Under the pieces are notes generated by a model. It was given only the letters and a program-made list of their open reading frames with translations. It did no database searches and had not been told where the DNA came from. The position numbers and the translations under genes were made by a program. A DNA stretch of 64,000 nt from contig JAGBGU010000075.1 of NCBI GenBank assembly GCA_017935785.1, forward strand, positions 20,877-84,876, written 5' to 3'. The DNA is from Bacteroidaceae bacterium. Its GTDB lineage: Bacteria; Bacteroidota; Bacteroidia; Bacteroidales; Bacteroidaceae. This document shows, piece by piece, positions 44,058 through 54,099 of this stretch (positions within the stretch are counted from its first letter, which is position 1; each line of letters begins with the position of its first letter).

Positions 44058-44882
44058 TTACGCGTCTTCGTTACTGCTTTCCCATACCAAATCGTAGAAT
44101 TCGGGATAGGCGGTTCCCCATTCTGTTGCATCCTTGGGCTCAAGGACGGGCTTGCCGAACTTTTCAGCAACCTGTTTCAGTGCATCGTCGGCTGAGATGA
44201 AAGCGGTTCCGTCGGCCCATTTGATTCCCATGCGGTTAAGGATCTGCATGTTGTCACAGTCTTCAATACCTTCGAGTGCCTGGGCGGCGGGCACACCGCT
44301 GTAGTCCAGGATACCGTTCATGTTCTGGGGCAGCGGGGCGCACATTTCGGCGTGAGACGGTGTGTAAACGGTACGGCATTCTCTGAAGCAGGGTTCTTCG
44401 GCATAGATAGTCTTGATGAACATGGGGATAAAACTGCTTATCCATCCCTGGCAGTGGATTACATCGGGAACCCAGCGAAGCTTCTTAACGGTTTCCAGTA
44501 CACCCAGTGCATAGAAGCATGCACGTTCGGCGTTGGTGTCGTATTCCTTTCCGTTTTCATCGCAGGTCATCTGGTGATTGGTAAAGAATTCGTCATTGTC
44601 GATGAAGTAAATCTGGATGCGTGCACTGGGAATGCTCGCTACCTTTATGATAAGCGGATGGTCTGTATCGTCCACAACCAGGTTCATTCCGCTCAGGCGG
44701 ATAACTTCGTGGAGCTGGTTGCGCCTTTCATTGATGATACCCCATTTGGGCATAAAGGTTCGTATTTCGCGACCGCCTTCCTGGGTCAACTGGGGTAGTT
44801 TTCTTCCCCATGCCGCCAACTCGGTTTCGGGTACGTAAGGGGTCATTTCCTGTGCTACAAATAATGTCTTTTTTGCCTTCAT
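44058..44882 (-). CDS. Short GT5 glycogen/starch synthase homologue (N-terminal domain only)
   Basis: This 274-residue protein from the ATG at 44882 (MKAKKTLFVAQEMTPYVPE) corresponds to the N-terminal Rossmann half of GT5 glycogen synthases. Instead of the KxGGL ADP-glucose loop it has PETELAAWGRKLPQL. FMPKWGIINERRNQLHEVIRL and DVIHCQGWISS follow, as in the short Bacteroidales homologues. The C-terminal donor-binding half of GT-B enzymes is missing, so catalysis alone is unlikely; it may be regulatory or partner another glycosyltransferase. An in-frame ATG at 44921 adds 13 residues with no family match. Upstream on the minus strand TACTTTTG (plus-strand 44911-44918) is a probable -7 element. 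Divergent from panC. Confidence 0.85.
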   Translation of the reverse strand: MKAKKTLFVAQEMTPYVPETELAAWGRKLPQLTQEGGREIRTFMPKWGIINERRNQLHEVIRLSGMNLVVDDTDHPLIIKVASIPSARIQIYFIDNDEFFTNHQMTCDENGKEYDTNAERACFYALGVLETVKKLRWVPDVIHCQGWISSFIPMFIKTIYAEEPCFRECRTVYTPSHAEMCAPLPQNMNGILDYSGVPAAQALEGIEDCDNMQILNRMGIKWADGTAFISADDALKQVAEKFGKPVLEPKDATEWGTAYPEFYDLVWESSNEDA

Positions 44883-44910
44883 GCTATGTCTTAAATTCTT
44901 TTTTGATTTG

Positions 44911-44918
44911 CAAAAGTA
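44911..44918 (-). promoter_or_regulatory. -7 element of the GT5-DUF4270-CapA operon
   Basis: CAAAAGTA on the plus strand reads TACTTTTG on the minus strand, matching TAnnTTTG 29 bases before the start at 44882. Confidence 0.5.
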
Positions 44919-45058
44919 CAACTTTTTTCGGATTTATTAGTCCTGACCGACTGGAAAAGACACCGAATTGCATTTTTTTGATACAGAATTGTATAAAAAG
45001 TTTCTCTATTTAAGGAAATCTGTGTTACTTTGCATGGTTTTTAAACACAAAGTCAATT

Positions 45059-45901
45059 ATGTTGATAGTCCACACAATCGCAGATTTAAAAGCACGTTTG
45101 AACGATGAAAGGGTGCAGGGGCATAGCGTCGGACTGGTGCCCACGATGGGTGCCTTGCATGCCGGTCATGCGTCGTTGGTAAACCGTAGTGTAAAGGAGA
45201 ACGACGTTACGGTTGTGAGCATATTCCTGAACCCTACCCAGTTTAATGACAAGAAAGACCTGGAAAGGTATCCCCGCACGCTTGAGGCCGATTGCCGCTT
45301 GCTTGAACAGTGCGGCGCCCAGATGGTTTTCGCTCCTTCTGTTGAGGAAGTGTATCCCGAACCCGATACCCGAGTTTTTAGTTATCCGCCGACGGACAGC
45401 GTAATGGAAGGTGCATTCCGCCCCGGCCATTTTAACGGTGTATGTCAGATTGTGAGCAAACTTTTCGACTATGTAGAACCAGACCGTGCCTACTTTGGTG
45501 AGAAGGATTACCAGCAAATATGCGTCATACAAAGGATGGTTGAAGATTTCAAATGGAATATCGAGATTGTCCCGTGTCCGGTAATCCGCGAGGAAAGCGG
45601 ACTTGCCCGCAGTAGCCGAAATACGCTTTTGAGCGATGATGAGAGACTTTTGGCGGCGCATATTTACCGCATACTGTCCGAAAGCAAGAACTTGGACCAA
45701 AGTGTTTCCGAGACGCATGATTATGTAGTAGAACAGATTGATGCTATAGAGGGCCTTAAGGTGCAATATTTCAGTATCGTAGACGGAAAGACGTTGGCTG
45801 ATGTCGGCAGTTGGGATGATGCTGAAAGTGTGGTGGGCTGTATCACAGTATATTGCGGAGCCGTACCCATCCGCCTGATTGACCATATCAGATATAAATA
45901 G
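45059..45901 (+). CDS. panC: Pantothenate synthetase
   Basis: This 280-residue enzyme joins pantoate and beta-alanine using ATP. The nucleotide-binding region PTMGALHAGHASLV (28-41) and the segment SSRNTLLSDDE are characteristic, and the C-terminal part has the family length. panD, which makes beta-alanine, follows after 10 bases, so the two last precursors of CoA synthesis are supplied from one operon. A weak -7 (TTACTTTG, 45025-45032) lies upstream. Confidence 0.97.
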   Translation: MLIVHTIADLKARLNDERVQGHSVGLVPTMGALHAGHASLVNRSVKENDVTVVSIFLNPTQFNDKKDLERYPRTLEADCRLLEQCGAQMVFAPSVEEVYPEPDTRVFSYPPTDSVMEGAFRPGHFNGVCQIVSKLFDYVEPDRAYFGEKDYQQICVIQRMVEDFKWNIEIVPCPVIREESGLARSSRNTLLSDDERLLAAHIYRILSESKNLDQSVSETHDYVVEQIDAIEGLKVQYFSIVDGKTLADVGSWDDAESVVGCITVYCGAVPIRLIDHIRYK

Positions 45902-45911
45902 TTAATGACGT

Positions 45912-46256
45912 ATGATGATAGAAGTATTGAAGTCTAAACTGCATTGTGTGCAGGTTACCGAGGCCAATCTCCATTATATGGGCAGCATAACCATTGATGA
46001 GGATTTGATGGATGCCGCAGGCATGATAGCCGGTGAAAAGGTACAGATTGTAGACAATAATAACGGCGAACGGTTTGAAACCTATATTATTCGCGGAGAG
46101 AGAGGAAGCGGGTGTATCTGCCTGAACGGAGCCGCAGCCCGTAAGGTACAAGTGGGCGACACACTGATAATAATCTCTTATGCTTTGATGGATTTTGAAG
46201 AGGCAAAAACTTTCAAGCCTAAAGTGATTTTTCCGGAAAATAACAAGCTGGTATAA
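45912..46256 (+). CDS. panD: Aspartate 1-decarboxylase precursor
   Basis: This 114-residue pyruvoyl enzyme makes beta-alanine from aspartate. The self-cleavage site is HYMGS with Gly24-Ser25, which becomes the pyruvoyl group, and [22 protein letters not shown] is the family core. Start 45912 puts the Ser at position 25 as in E. coli; ATG 45915 is equally possible. A terminator follows the gene. Confidence 0.97.
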   Translation: MMIEVLKSKLHCVQVTEANLHYMGSITIDEDLMDAAGMIAGEKVQIVDNNNGERFETYIIRGERGSGCICLNGAAARKVQVGDTLIIISYALMDFEEAKTFKPKVIFPENNKLV

Positions 46257-46276
46257 TTATTAAGATGTAATAGTTT

Positions 46277-46304
46277 GGGAGATGTCTGGCGCATCTCCCT
46301 TTTC
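46277..46304 (+). terminator. Terminator of panC-panD
   Basis: GGGAGATG (46277-46284) pairs with CATCTCCC (46292-46299) with a seven-base loop, followed by TTTTC. Confidence 0.8.
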
Positions 46305-46319
46305 ATTTGTTATTTGTAA

Positions 46320-46706
46320 ATGAACGTTGAGGAATTAAGAAATTACTGTACCGGACTTCCTTGCGTATCGGAGGACTTCCCTTTTGACGAAGATGTGCTT
46401 GCATTCCGCATTTGGGGTAAGATTTTCGCTATGGTAAATTTGTCCGATACAAAGTGGTTTGTGTTAAAGTGCAATCCGGATTTGGCTGTTGAGTTGCGCG
46501 ATGCACATCCTGAAATAGAGCCTGCATGGCACATGAACAAGAAGCACTGGAACCAGATAAATCTGTTCGGTTGCCTTGATGATTCTTTTATTCAGGAACT
46601 CATCAGGCACAGTTATTCGCTGGTGGTGAAAAATTTCCCCCGGAGGAAAAAAGAATTGTCTCCCGAGGTAGTTTCAATTTCATCAACTTTGGATGTTTTT
46701 TTGTAG
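46320..46706 (+). CDS. MmcQ/YjbR family protein
   Basis: This 128-residue cytoplasmic protein of the MmcQ/YjbR family begins with MNVEELRNYCTGLPCVSEDFPF. The central FRIWGKIFAMVNL and C-terminal WHMNKKHWNQINL motifs are typical of this double-wing DNA-binding-like fold. The biological role is not established. The start codon lies just after a TTATTTG sequence (46311-46317), so the mRNA leader may be very short. It sits alone between panD and gyrA. Confidence 0.9.
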   Translation: MNVEELRNYCTGLPCVSEDFPFDEDVLAFRIWGKIFAMVNLSDTKWFVLKCNPDLAVELRDAHPEIEPAWHMNKKHWNQINLFGCLDDSFIQELIRHSYSLVVKNFPRRKKELSPEVVSISSTLDVFL

Positions 46707-46863
46707 CGGATATTGTACCTTTCCTTCTTACACGATTCCGTTTGTTTATGCATTGTTTTATCTCAAAAGTACAGCATAGTTCTCATTATGCCGAATATCG
46801 TCTATGCCGCCTTTGCGCATCTTGTGATTTGTGTGGAAATCCCTTGTATTTATAAGCCATAAA

Positions 46864-46895
46864 TTTGCTTATATCGCGAAATTTGGCTAAATTTG
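46864..46895 (+). promoter_or_regulatory. Promoter of gyrA
   Basis: TTTG (46864-46867) and TAAATTTG (46888-46895) are separated by 20 bases, an exact consensus match. The leader to the gyrA ATG is about 50 bases. A second AAATTTGG lies between the boxes. Confidence 0.75.
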
Positions 46896-46950
46896 CGGCA
46901 AAAATAGCCTAATAAGGTAAAACAGGAAGTATAGAACTAATTTTTTATAA

Positions 46951-49458
46951 ATGGAAGATCAAGAAAGAATCATCAAGGTAGACATTGAGCATGAAATGAG
47001 AAAAAGCTACATCGACTATTCGATGAGTGTGATTGTAGCTCGTGCTCTGCCTGATGTGCGAGATGGATTCAAGCCCGTACATCGCCGAATCCTTTTCGGA
47101 ATGAAAGAACTGGGCAATTTACATAGCCGTCCCAGCAAAAAGTGTGCACGTATAGTGGGAGAGGTTCTTGGTAAGTATCATCCCCATGGAGACAGCAGTG
47201 TATACGGAGCATTGGTTCGTATGGCTCAGGAGTGGGCTATGCGCTATACGCTGGTGGACGGTCAGGGCAACTTTGGCTCAATTGACGGTGACAGCCCTGC
47301 GGCTATGCGTTATACCGAGGCCAGACTCAGCCTGATGGGAGAGGCCATGATGGAAGACCTTGAAAAGGAAACCGTGGATATGACCAACAACTTCGACGAT
47401 ACGTTGAAGGAACCTACCGTAATGCCCACCCGCATCCCAAATCTTCTGATTAACGGAGCCACTGGTATTGCTGTGGGAATGGCAACCAATATCCCTACTC
47501 ATAATCTTGGCGAGGTCATTGATGCCTGTGTCGCATTTGTTGACAATGACCAACTTACTTGTGAAGACCTTATGCAATACGTTAAAGGACCCGATTTCCC
47601 CACTGGCGCATATATCATGGGTCTGCAAGGCATAAAGGACGCTTATGAAACCGGACGCGGAAGAATAATTCTGCGTGCCAAGGCAGATATTGAGGCCGGA
47701 GATCAGCACGACAAGATTGTTGTAACTGAGATTCCCTATGGCGTAAACAAGGCCGAAATGATTAAGTCCATCGCACAGATGGTGGCAGATAAGAAACTTG
47801 AGGGTATCAGTAATATCAATGATGAGTCTGACAAGGAAGGTATGCGTATTGTCGTGGATGTGAAGCGTGACGCTAATGCCCGTGTTGTGCTTAACAAACT
47901 CTTCAAGATGTCGGCTCTGCAGACAAGTTTCAGCGTGAACAGCATTGCTCTTGTCAAGGGACGTCCTCGTTTGCTTACGCTTAGAGATTGCATTTCAAAT
48001 TTCGTTGACCATCGTCATGAGGTGGTTATCCGCCGTACCAAGTATGACTTGCGCAAGGCTGAAGAACGTGCCCACATTCTGGCCGGACTCATTATTGCCA
48101 GTGATAACATTGACGAGGTTGTACATATTATTAAAGGCAGCAAAACACCGCAACTTGCCATTGAGGGACTTATGCAGCGCTTCGACTTGGATGAAGTGCA
48201 GGCAAAGGCCATTGTGGACATGCGATTGAGCCAGCTTACCGGTTTGCAACAGGAGAAACTGCATTCTGAATATGATGACCTGCAGGAAAAGATAAAATAT
48301 TATAACCAGATTCTGACTGATGACGAACTTTGCCGCAAGGTAATCAAAGATGAACTGCTTGAGGTAAAGGAAAAGTTCGGAGACGAACGCAAGACTCAGA
48401 TTATGCCAAGCGCAGAAGAATTCAATGCAGAAGACTTCTATGCAGATGATGAGGTCGTCATTACGCTCAGTCATATGGGATACATTAAGCGTACTCCTCT
48501 TTCAGAATTTAAGGCTCAAGGTCGTGGTGGAATTGGTGTCAAGGGCAGCGCAACGCGAGATAACGATTTCATTGAGCATATCTATCCCGCGACAATGCAC
48601 AATACCATGATGTTCTTTACAGACCGCGGACGTTGTTATTGGCTCAAGGTCTATGACATTCCCGAAGGTGCGAAGAACAACAAAGGCCGTGCCATCCAGA
48701 ATATGCTGATGATTGAACCGGGAGATAAGGTTAATGCCTGCTTGTGTATCCGCAAATTACATGATCCTGCTTTCTGTGAAAATCATTTTGTGCTGTTCTG
48801 TACTAAAAACGGAATTATTAAGAAGACATGTCTTACAGATTATAGCCGTCCGCGTACAAATGGTGTCATAGCCATTAATATTCGCGAAGATGACCGCGTA
48901 ATAGGTGTTTCTCTTACCAACGGACATAATGAGGTTGTAATTGCTAACCGAAACGGACGTGCAATCAGATTTAATGAAGATCAGGTGCGTACGATGGGAC
49001 GAAATGCAACAGGTGTATACAGTCTTGTACTTGATGAAAACTCTGATGATGAGGTAATCGGAATGGCTGTGATAAATGATGTAGAGAATGAAACCATTCT
49101 TGTGCTCAGCGACCAGGGTTTCGGAAAACGTACTGATGTTGAAGAATACCGCAAGACCTCGCGTCATGCCAAGGGTGTGAAGACGCTGAATATTACTGAT
49201 AAGACAGGTAAGGTTGTTTCTCTGCTTGTGGTCAAGGATGAAGATGACCTTATGATTATTAATAAGAGCGGAACTGCCATTCGCATGCACATTGATGAAA
49301 TTAGGAATCTCGGACGCAATACCCAAGGTACAAAGGTAATTGAACTGAAGAAACGTAATGACCAGATTAGCCATGTCTGTGTGGTTCCTCGTGATGATGA
49401 AAAGGAGGATGAAGAGAATCCCGCTGAAGAAAGCAGCAATAATGCATCAAATGAATAA
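46951..49458 (+). CDS. gyrA: DNA gyrase subunit A
   Basis: This 835-residue type II topoisomerase subunit introduces negative supercoils together with GyrB. The catalytic Tyr is Tyr121 in [10 protein letters not shown]. The GyrA-box variant QGRGGIG starts the C-terminal pinwheel domain and marks it as gyrase rather than ParC. The quinolone-determining region reads [12 protein letters not shown]: Ser82 (E. coli Ser83) is kept, while the Asp87-equivalent is Gly86. The C-terminus is an acidic tail ([13 protein letters not shown]). Own promoter upstream; the TPR gene follows after 48 bases. Confidence 0.97.
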   Translation: MEDQERIIKVDIEHEMRKSYIDYSMSVIVARALPDVRDGFKPVHRRILFGMKELGNLHSRPSKKCARIVGEVLGKYHPHGDSSVYGALVRMAQEWAMRYTLVDGQGNFGSIDGDSPAAMRYTEARLSLMGEAMMEDLEKETVDMTNNFDDTLKEPTVMPTRIPNLLINGATGIAVGMATNIPTHNLGEVIDACVAFVDNDQLTCEDLMQYVKGPDFPTGAYIMGLQGIKDAYETGRGRIILRAKADIEAGDQHDKIVVTEIPYGVNKAEMIKSIAQMVADKKLEGISNINDESDKEGMRIVVDVKRDANARVVLNKLFKMSALQTSFSVNSIALVKGRPRLLTLRDCISNFVDHRHEVVIRRTKYDLRKAEERAHILAGLIIASDNIDEVVHIIKGSKTPQLAIEGLMQRFDLDEVQAKAIVDMRLSQLTGLQQEKLHSEYDDLQEKIKYYNQILTDDELCRKVIKDELLEVKEKFGDERKTQIMPSAEEFNAEDFYADDEVVITLSHMGYIKRTPLSEFKAQGRGGIGVKGSATRDNDFIEHIYPATMHNTMMFFTDRGRCYWLKVYDIPEGAKNNKGRAIQNMLMIEPGDKVNACLCIRKLHDPAFCENHFVLFCTKNGIIKKTCLTDYSRPRTNGVIAINIREDDRVIGVSLTNGHNEVVIANRNGRAIRFNEDQVRTMGRNATGVYSLVLDENSDDEVIGMAVINDVENETILVLSDQGFGKRTDVEEYRKTSRHAKGVKTLNITDKTGKVVSLLVVKDEDDLMIINKSGTAIRMHIDEIRNLGRNTQGTKVIELKKRNDQISHVCVVPRDDEKEDEENPAEESSNNASNE

Positions 49459-49506
49459 TGATTAACATTGTAAGGAACTTAATGTAAAACTATAAAAATC
49501 AAGCGT

Positions 49507-50826
49507 ATGAAAAAAACAGTCCTTTCGCTGGCATTGATGATATTGGCCAGCGGTGCCATGGCACAAACGGATAAAGAGGCGGCAAAGGCTGCTGCAAAAG
49601 CTTTGAAAGAAGCAAAGAAAGAGGCAAAGGCCCAAATGGACCAAGCACAGAAAGTGAAGGATGCCATTTATCTAAAAGTTCAGGACAAAGAAAAGCCTGC
49701 TACAGCTGAAGAGATCTTCACAGAATGTAATAAAGGTTTGGACCTTATTACAAAGGCACTTGCAAGCGGACATATTGATGAGAAGAAGTTAGGCGAAGGA
49801 TACAAGTTGTGTTCTGATTTGGCCACTCTTCCCCATAACCTTTATCTTGAAGCAGCTTCTCAGAAGCAGCCATTGGATACAGCCAAGTACTACAAGAATC
49901 TGAAGACGTTAACAGATGCTATGAGTAATGAGCTGAAATATACAGAAAAGAAAACTGGCGAAACCGGCAATGTAAAGTATCTTGAAGGCAAGCAGGCAAG
50001 TTTGGCAAAGAGTGCAATCTATTACATTTATGCTGCACAGTTTGAGAGTGACTGCAAGCGTTATGATTCTGCATTGGAGGCTTATGATATCGCATTGAAT
50101 TATGGAAAGCGTTATCCAGTTGTGGCTGAACAGGTTGAGATGAGCGTTGAGCCCAATCAGATTGCCTACTATGCATTCCAGACAGCTTATCAGGCCAAGA
50201 AGTATAAGGAAATGGACAAGTATTATGATTTGGCTGTAACCTTTAAGGAAGGTGCACAGGGCACAAATCAGATTCGTATGCTTTCTTATCTTGAGCAGGG
50301 TGATACTTTGACATGGGCTAACAAAGTTCGTGAAATCTGCTTGAATGCACCAGAAAGCAACGAAGACTATATTCAGATACTCTCTGCATACTATCAGAAG
50401 AAGAGCTCTGCTGAAATGGGTAAGTTTGCTGATGAAATTTTGGCAAAGAACCCCGAAATCTATATTGCCAACTATGCCCGTGCATTTGTCTACTTCGCTG
50501 ATGCAAAGTATGACGAGGCTTTGAAATACTACATCAAGTGCTCTGAACTCAAGCCCGAACAGTACGATGCATGGTATCAGTGCGGTCTTTGCAAGTTCCG
50601 TCAGGCTCTTGACCTGAATTCAACTATCAGCAATATCAAGAACCAGACCGAAGCCAAGAAGACACTTGAAAAGACAAAGGGCCTTTTTGGAGAGGCAATC
50701 CCTTATTTTGAAAAGGCACGTGAGGTTACTCCTGATGAACCTCAGAAGTGGGCTTATGAACTGAAGCAGTGCTACACCGTTGTAGGCAAGGCTGCTGAAG
50801 CTGCAGAAATGGACAAGTTGCTCTAA
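49507..50826 (+). CDS. Exported TPR-repeat protein
   Basis: This 439-residue protein has a signal peptide (1-19, ending GAMAQ). A strongly Ala/Lys-rich helix (20-60, coiled-coil-like) leads into TPR repeats through most of the protein, including YAAQFESDCKRYDSALEAYD and ARAFVYFADAKYDEALKYY. It is probably periplasmic or outer-membrane associated, with a scaffolding role. The family occurs next to gyrA in Bacteroidales. The next gene is a related TPR protein separated by a hairpin, so the pair may be co-expressed with unequal levels. Confidence 0.85.
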   Translation: MKKTVLSLALMILASGAMAQTDKEAAKAAAKALKEAKKEAKAQMDQAQKVKDAIYLKVQDKEKPATAEEIFTECNKGLDLITKALASGHIDEKKLGEGYKLCSDLATLPHNLYLEAASQKQPLDTAKYYKNLKTLTDAMSNELKYTEKKTGETGNVKYLEGKQASLAKSAIYYIYAAQFESDCKRYDSALEAYDIALNYGKRYPVVAEQVEMSVEPNQIAYYAFQTAYQAKKYKEMDKYYDLAVTFKEGAQGTNQIRMLSYLEQGDTLTWANKVREICLNAPESNEDYIQILSAYYQKKSSAEMGKFADEILAKNPEIYIANYARAFVYFADAKYDEALKYYIKCSELKPEQYDAWYQCGLCKFRQALDLNSTISNIKNQTEAKKTLEKTKGLFGEAIPYFEKAREVTPDEPQKWAYELKQCYTVVGKAAEAAEMDKLL

Positions 50827-50843
50827 TAATAGACATCATTTAT

Positions 50844-50870
50844 GTGGGGCGGGCAATACACTCGCCCCAC
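50844..50870 (+). promoter_or_regulatory. GC-rich hairpin between the two TPR genes
   Basis: GTGGGGCG (50844-50851) pairs perfectly with CGCCCCAC (50863-50870), with an 11-base loop and no U-run behind it. It could stabilise the upstream mRNA's 3' end or attenuate readthrough into the second TPR gene. Confidence 0.6.
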
Positions 50871-50898
50871 AATATTAATTAAGGTAATGTAGTAGGAA

Positions 50899-52140
50899 AT
50901 GAAAAAATATTTTGTTATTCTGACACTCTTTATGTTTGCCCTTTCTGTAGGTTCTGCAGAAAAGAAAGACAAAAAAGAAGAGCTTGTAAAATTGAAGACT
51001 TTATTCAAGACCGCTAAACTTGCCTTGAAAAACAGTAATAACCATGGACCAGCAGAACAAGGTCTATTGGGTGCTATTCCGCGTCAGGATATTGATAACA
51101 AGGATCGTGCGCGCATTTATTACACAGCTGCATTATTACAACAAAACCTTAACGGAACCATAAACCGTCTGGCTTATCTTAAACAGAAATATGATACAGC
51201 CCAGTTTTTCGGCACTACGCTTAGTATGTACCAGCATTTGATTCGTTGTGACAGCGTTGACATTATTCCAAACGCCAAAGGTGTAGTTAAGCGCAAGTAT
51301 GAGTCTGACGTCAATTCATTGATGAAGAAGCATCGTAAGAATCTGCTCAACGGTGGTATTTTCCAGATGAGAAAAAAGGCATATCCCCTTGCATTTGATT
51401 ATTTTGATGCTTATCTTAGAAGTAACAAGAATCCTAATGACACCATTATTCCCCGCGTCTCATACTGGGCTACTCTATGTGCATATAACGCCAAAAAGCC
51501 CATTCAGACCCGCCGTTATATTGAGTCTGCAATATCATGGGCAGATAAAGCACAGAAACCAATTCTACAAGAATATAAGGCGAGAACTTATTCATGGCAG
51601 AATGATGAGAAGAATTGGCTTAAGGAACTGAATATTGGTGTTAAATTATATCCTGAACACGATTATTTCTTTATGAATCTTCTGGATTGGTATAATACAC
51701 ATCATAAATATGATCAAGGATTAGCGCTGGCAGATTCTTTGCTCGACATTCATCATGAAAAGCCTCTCTTTTGGTATGCCAAGAGTCTTCTGTCCTTAGG
51801 TAAAGAAGACTATAAAAACTGTATTCAGTTTAGCGATTCATGTATAATGCGCGATAAGAATTATGCTGATGCCTATTTCAATAAAGGACTTTCTTATTGT
51901 AATTTGGCATTAATCGCTCAACAGGATGCGTGTAATGACTTGAAGAATCCTAAGTGTCTGGAAGATCGACGCATTATACAAAGTCTTTACCAGTCGGCCA
52001 GACCTTGTATGGAGAAAGTTAGACAGCTTCAACCTGAGAATGCAGACCGATGGGCATCACCACTTTACCGTATCTATCTAAATCTGAATATGGGTAAAGA
52101 ATTTGATGAGATTGATGCCGTGCTTAAGAAGATGAAATAA
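50899..52140 (+). CDS. Exported TPR-repeat protein, second of a pair
   Basis: This 413-residue protein has a short signal peptide (about 1-20) and TPR-like helical repeats, e.g. PLFWYAKSLLSLGKEDYKNCI and NYADAYFNKGLSYCNLAL. It ends RPCMEKVRQLQPENADRWASPLYRIYLNLNMG, closely similar in role and placement to the end of the preceding TPR protein. I see no catalytic motif. A bidirectional terminator separates it from the convergent glyA. Confidence 0.82.
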   Translation: MKKYFVILTLFMFALSVGSAEKKDKKEELVKLKTLFKTAKLALKNSNNHGPAEQGLLGAIPRQDIDNKDRARIYYTAALLQQNLNGTINRLAYLKQKYDTAQFFGTTLSMYQHLIRCDSVDIIPNAKGVVKRKYESDVNSLMKKHRKNLLNGGIFQMRKKAYPLAFDYFDAYLRSNKNPNDTIIPRVSYWATLCAYNAKKPIQTRRYIESAISWADKAQKPILQEYKARTYSWQNDEKNWLKELNIGVKLYPEHDYFFMNLLDWYNTHHKYDQGLALADSLLDIHHEKPLFWYAKSLLSLGKEDYKNCIQFSDSCIMRDKNYADAYFNKGLSYCNLALIAQQDACNDLKNPKCLEDRRIIQSLYQSARPCMEKVRQLQPENADRWASPLYRIYLNLNMGKEFDEIDAVLKKMK

Positions 52141-52162
52141 GACGCATATAGTTCCCATCTTA

Positions 52163-52236
52163 AACGCATACTGTTGCGTTTGTCATCGCATCAGTATCTA
52201 ACAGCCTTTGCAATAGTATGCGTTGTACAACGCAAC
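52163..52236. repeat. Compound inverted repeats between the TPR gene and glyA
   Basis: AACGCATACT (52163-52172) is inverted at 52214-52223 (AGTATGCGTT), and the adjoining GTTGCGTT (52173-52180) is inverted at 52229-52236 (AACGCAAC). The arms are ordered so that they cannot nest as one simple hairpin; they could form a pseudoknot or alternative stems. Non-coding. Confidence 0.6.
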
Positions 52237-52294
52237 AATATGTCTTTAAGTGTTGCAATTAATAGAAGTCTTACTTTTTGTACTTGCGTTAATA

Positions 52295-52330
52295 AATAAA
52301 GCAGGCTTAAATTATGCCTGCTTTATTTTT
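52295..52330. terminator. Bidirectional terminator between the TPR gene and glyA
   Basis: AATAAAGCAGGC (52295-52306) pairs with GCCTGCTTTATT (52316-52327), with TTTATTTTT on the right and AAATAAA on the left, so it can stop transcription from both convergent genes. Confidence 0.9.
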
Positions 52331-52348
52331 AAAGTATAATAGTATAGA

Positions 52349-53629
52349 CTAATATGCGAATAATGGATAATCCTTCATTATTTCATTTACCTCGTTGCGC
52401 ACTTGTGAGATTACGTTTTCATCTTCGGGCGCGTTCAGTACACGTTCGATAAACTCGGCAATCTTGACCATGAGGTCTTCCTTTGCACCGCGTGTGGTGA
52501 TGGCCGGAGTACCAAGACGGATTCCGCTGGTTTGGAATGCGCTACGGCTATCGAATGGAACCATATTCTTGTTTACGGTGAGGTCTGCTGCTACCAATGC
52601 TTTCTCGGCAACTTTACCGGTAAGTTCGGGGTATTTGCTGCGTAGGTCTACCAACATGGAGTGGTTGTCGGTACCACCGCTTACGATGTGGAATCCACGC
52701 TTGGTCAGTTCATCTGCCAGTACAGCAGCGTTGGCCTTGACCTGCTTTGCCCACTCCTTGAATTCGGGCTGAAGCGCTTCTCCGAAAGCTACGGCTTTGG
52801 CTGCAATTACATGTTCAAGCGGACCGCCCTGTATGCCAGGGAATACTGCACTGTTGAGAAGGGCAGACATCATTTTTATTTCACCCTTTGGAGTTGTTTT
52901 TCCCCAAGGATTTGGGAAGTCTTTGCCCATGAGTATGATACCACCACGCGGACCTCTCAGTGTCTTGTGTGTAGTGCTGGTCACGATATGTGCATACTTG
53001 ACAGGATTTTCCAACAAACCTGCAGCAATGAGGCCTGCGGGGTGTGCCATGTCAATCATCAAAATGGCTCCAACCTTGTCGGCAATTTCTCTCATGCGTA
53101 CATAGTCCCACTCGCGGCTATATGCAGAACCACCGCCGATAATCATCTTGGGCTTGTGCTGCAGCGCCAGTTTTTCCATTTCATCATAATCTACACGTCC
53201 TGTTTCCTTGTTCAGGTTATAACCAACAGGCTTGTAGATAAGTCCGCTTGTATTCACTAACGAACCATGTGAAAGATGGCCTCCGTGGTCCAAATTAAGA
53301 CCCATGAAGGTGTCGCCGGGATTCATTACTGCAAGAAAAACAGCGGCATTAGCCTGTGCTCCACTGTGAGGCTGTACGTTGGCATATTCTGCACCGAAGA
53401 GTTCTTTTACACGGTCAATAGCAAGTTGTTCAACTTCGTCTACCACCTGGCATCCGCCATAATATCTTTTTCCTGGATAGCCTTCGGCATATTTGTTTGT
53501 CAGGTAGGATCCCATGGCTTCCATAACCTGTTCGCTTACAAAATTCTCACTTGCAATAAGTTCGATTCCACGCAGTTGTCGTTGATGTTCCTTTTCAATC
53601 AACTGAAAAACAGTGTTGTCTCTGTTCAT
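52349..53629 (-). CDS. glyA: Serine hydroxymethyltransferase
   Basis: This 426-residue PLP enzyme interconverts serine and glycine and charges tetrahydrofolate with one-carbon units. The PLP lysine is Lys222 in [13 protein letters not shown], and [15 protein letters not shown] and HGGHLSHG are the other hallmarks. It is the third gene of the minus-strand set pyrB-pyrI-glyA, 14 bases after pyrI, tying one-carbon supply to nucleotide synthesis. Confidence 0.98.
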   Translation of the reverse strand: MNRDNTVFQLIEKEHQRQLRGIELIASENFVSEQVMEAMGSYLTNKYAEGYPGKRYYGGCQVVDEVEQLAIDRVKELFGAEYANVQPHSGAQANAAVFLAVMNPGDTFMGLNLDHGGHLSHGSLVNTSGLIYKPVGYNLNKETGRVDYDEMEKLALQHKPKMIIGGGSAYSREWDYVRMREIADKVGAILMIDMAHPAGLIAAGLLENPVKYAHIVTSTTHKTLRGPRGGIILMGKDFPNPWGKTTPKGEIKMMSALLNSAVFPGIQGGPLEHVIAAKAVAFGEALQPEFKEWAKQVKANAAVLADELTKRGFHIVSGGTDNHSMLVDLRSKYPELTGKVAEKALVAADLTVNKNMVPFDSRSAFQTSGIRLGTPAITTRGAKEDLMVKIAEFIERVLNAPEDENVISQVRNEVNEIMKDYPLFAY

Positions 53630-53643
53630 TGATTTATTTATTT

Positions 53644-54099
53644 TTAGACTAATTTTACATTTTCAACTTTCACTTCTTTATTGCAGTAATGGCATTGGAG
53701 TATACCTTGCTCCTTATCCAATACATGCAAGCGTGTCTTCATGGGTTCGTTATTGGTTATGCATTTGGGATTTGGGCATTTAACAATTCCGGTTAGCAAA
53801 TCTGGCATTCTAACCGTCTTCTTCTCCACCACTTCAAAATCTCTGATAACACATAGAGTAACATTGGGTGTAATGACGGATAGTTGATTTAACTCTTCAT
53901 CAGAGAAGAATTTGTCTGCCACCTTGATTATTCCTTTATTCCCCATCTTTTTACTTTTGAGATTGTAGCCGATGGTAATCGGGGCCTCAACAGAATATAG
54001 ATGCAAAAGATTGATTACTTCAAATACCTTTGCTGAAGGGATATGGTCAATGACTGTTCCGTTCTCCAAAGCAGCCACTTGCAGTTCTTGTCTTTTCAT
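53644..54099 (-). CDS. pyrI: Aspartate carbamoyltransferase regulatory chain
   Basis: This 151-residue regulatory subunit has the allosteric nucleotide-binding domain ([19 protein letters not shown] at 14-32) and the zinc domain with Cys108, Cys113, Cys136 and Cys139, which contacts the catalytic chains. Its presence implies a class B ATCase with nucleotide feedback, as in enterobacteria. The start overlaps the pyrB stop by four bases. Confidence 0.97.
   Translation of the reverse strand: MKRQELQVAALENGTVIDHIPSAKVFEVINLLHLYSVEAPITIGYNLKSKKMGNKGIIKVADKFFSDEELNQLSVITPNVTLCVIRDFEVVEKKTVRMPDLLTGIVKCPNPKCITNNEPMKTRLHVLDKEQGILQCHYCNKEVKVENVKLV

Noticed and set aside
45086..45886. 266-codon minus-strand ORF opposite panC
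   Set aside because: Antisense shadow of a clear pantothenate synthetase gene.
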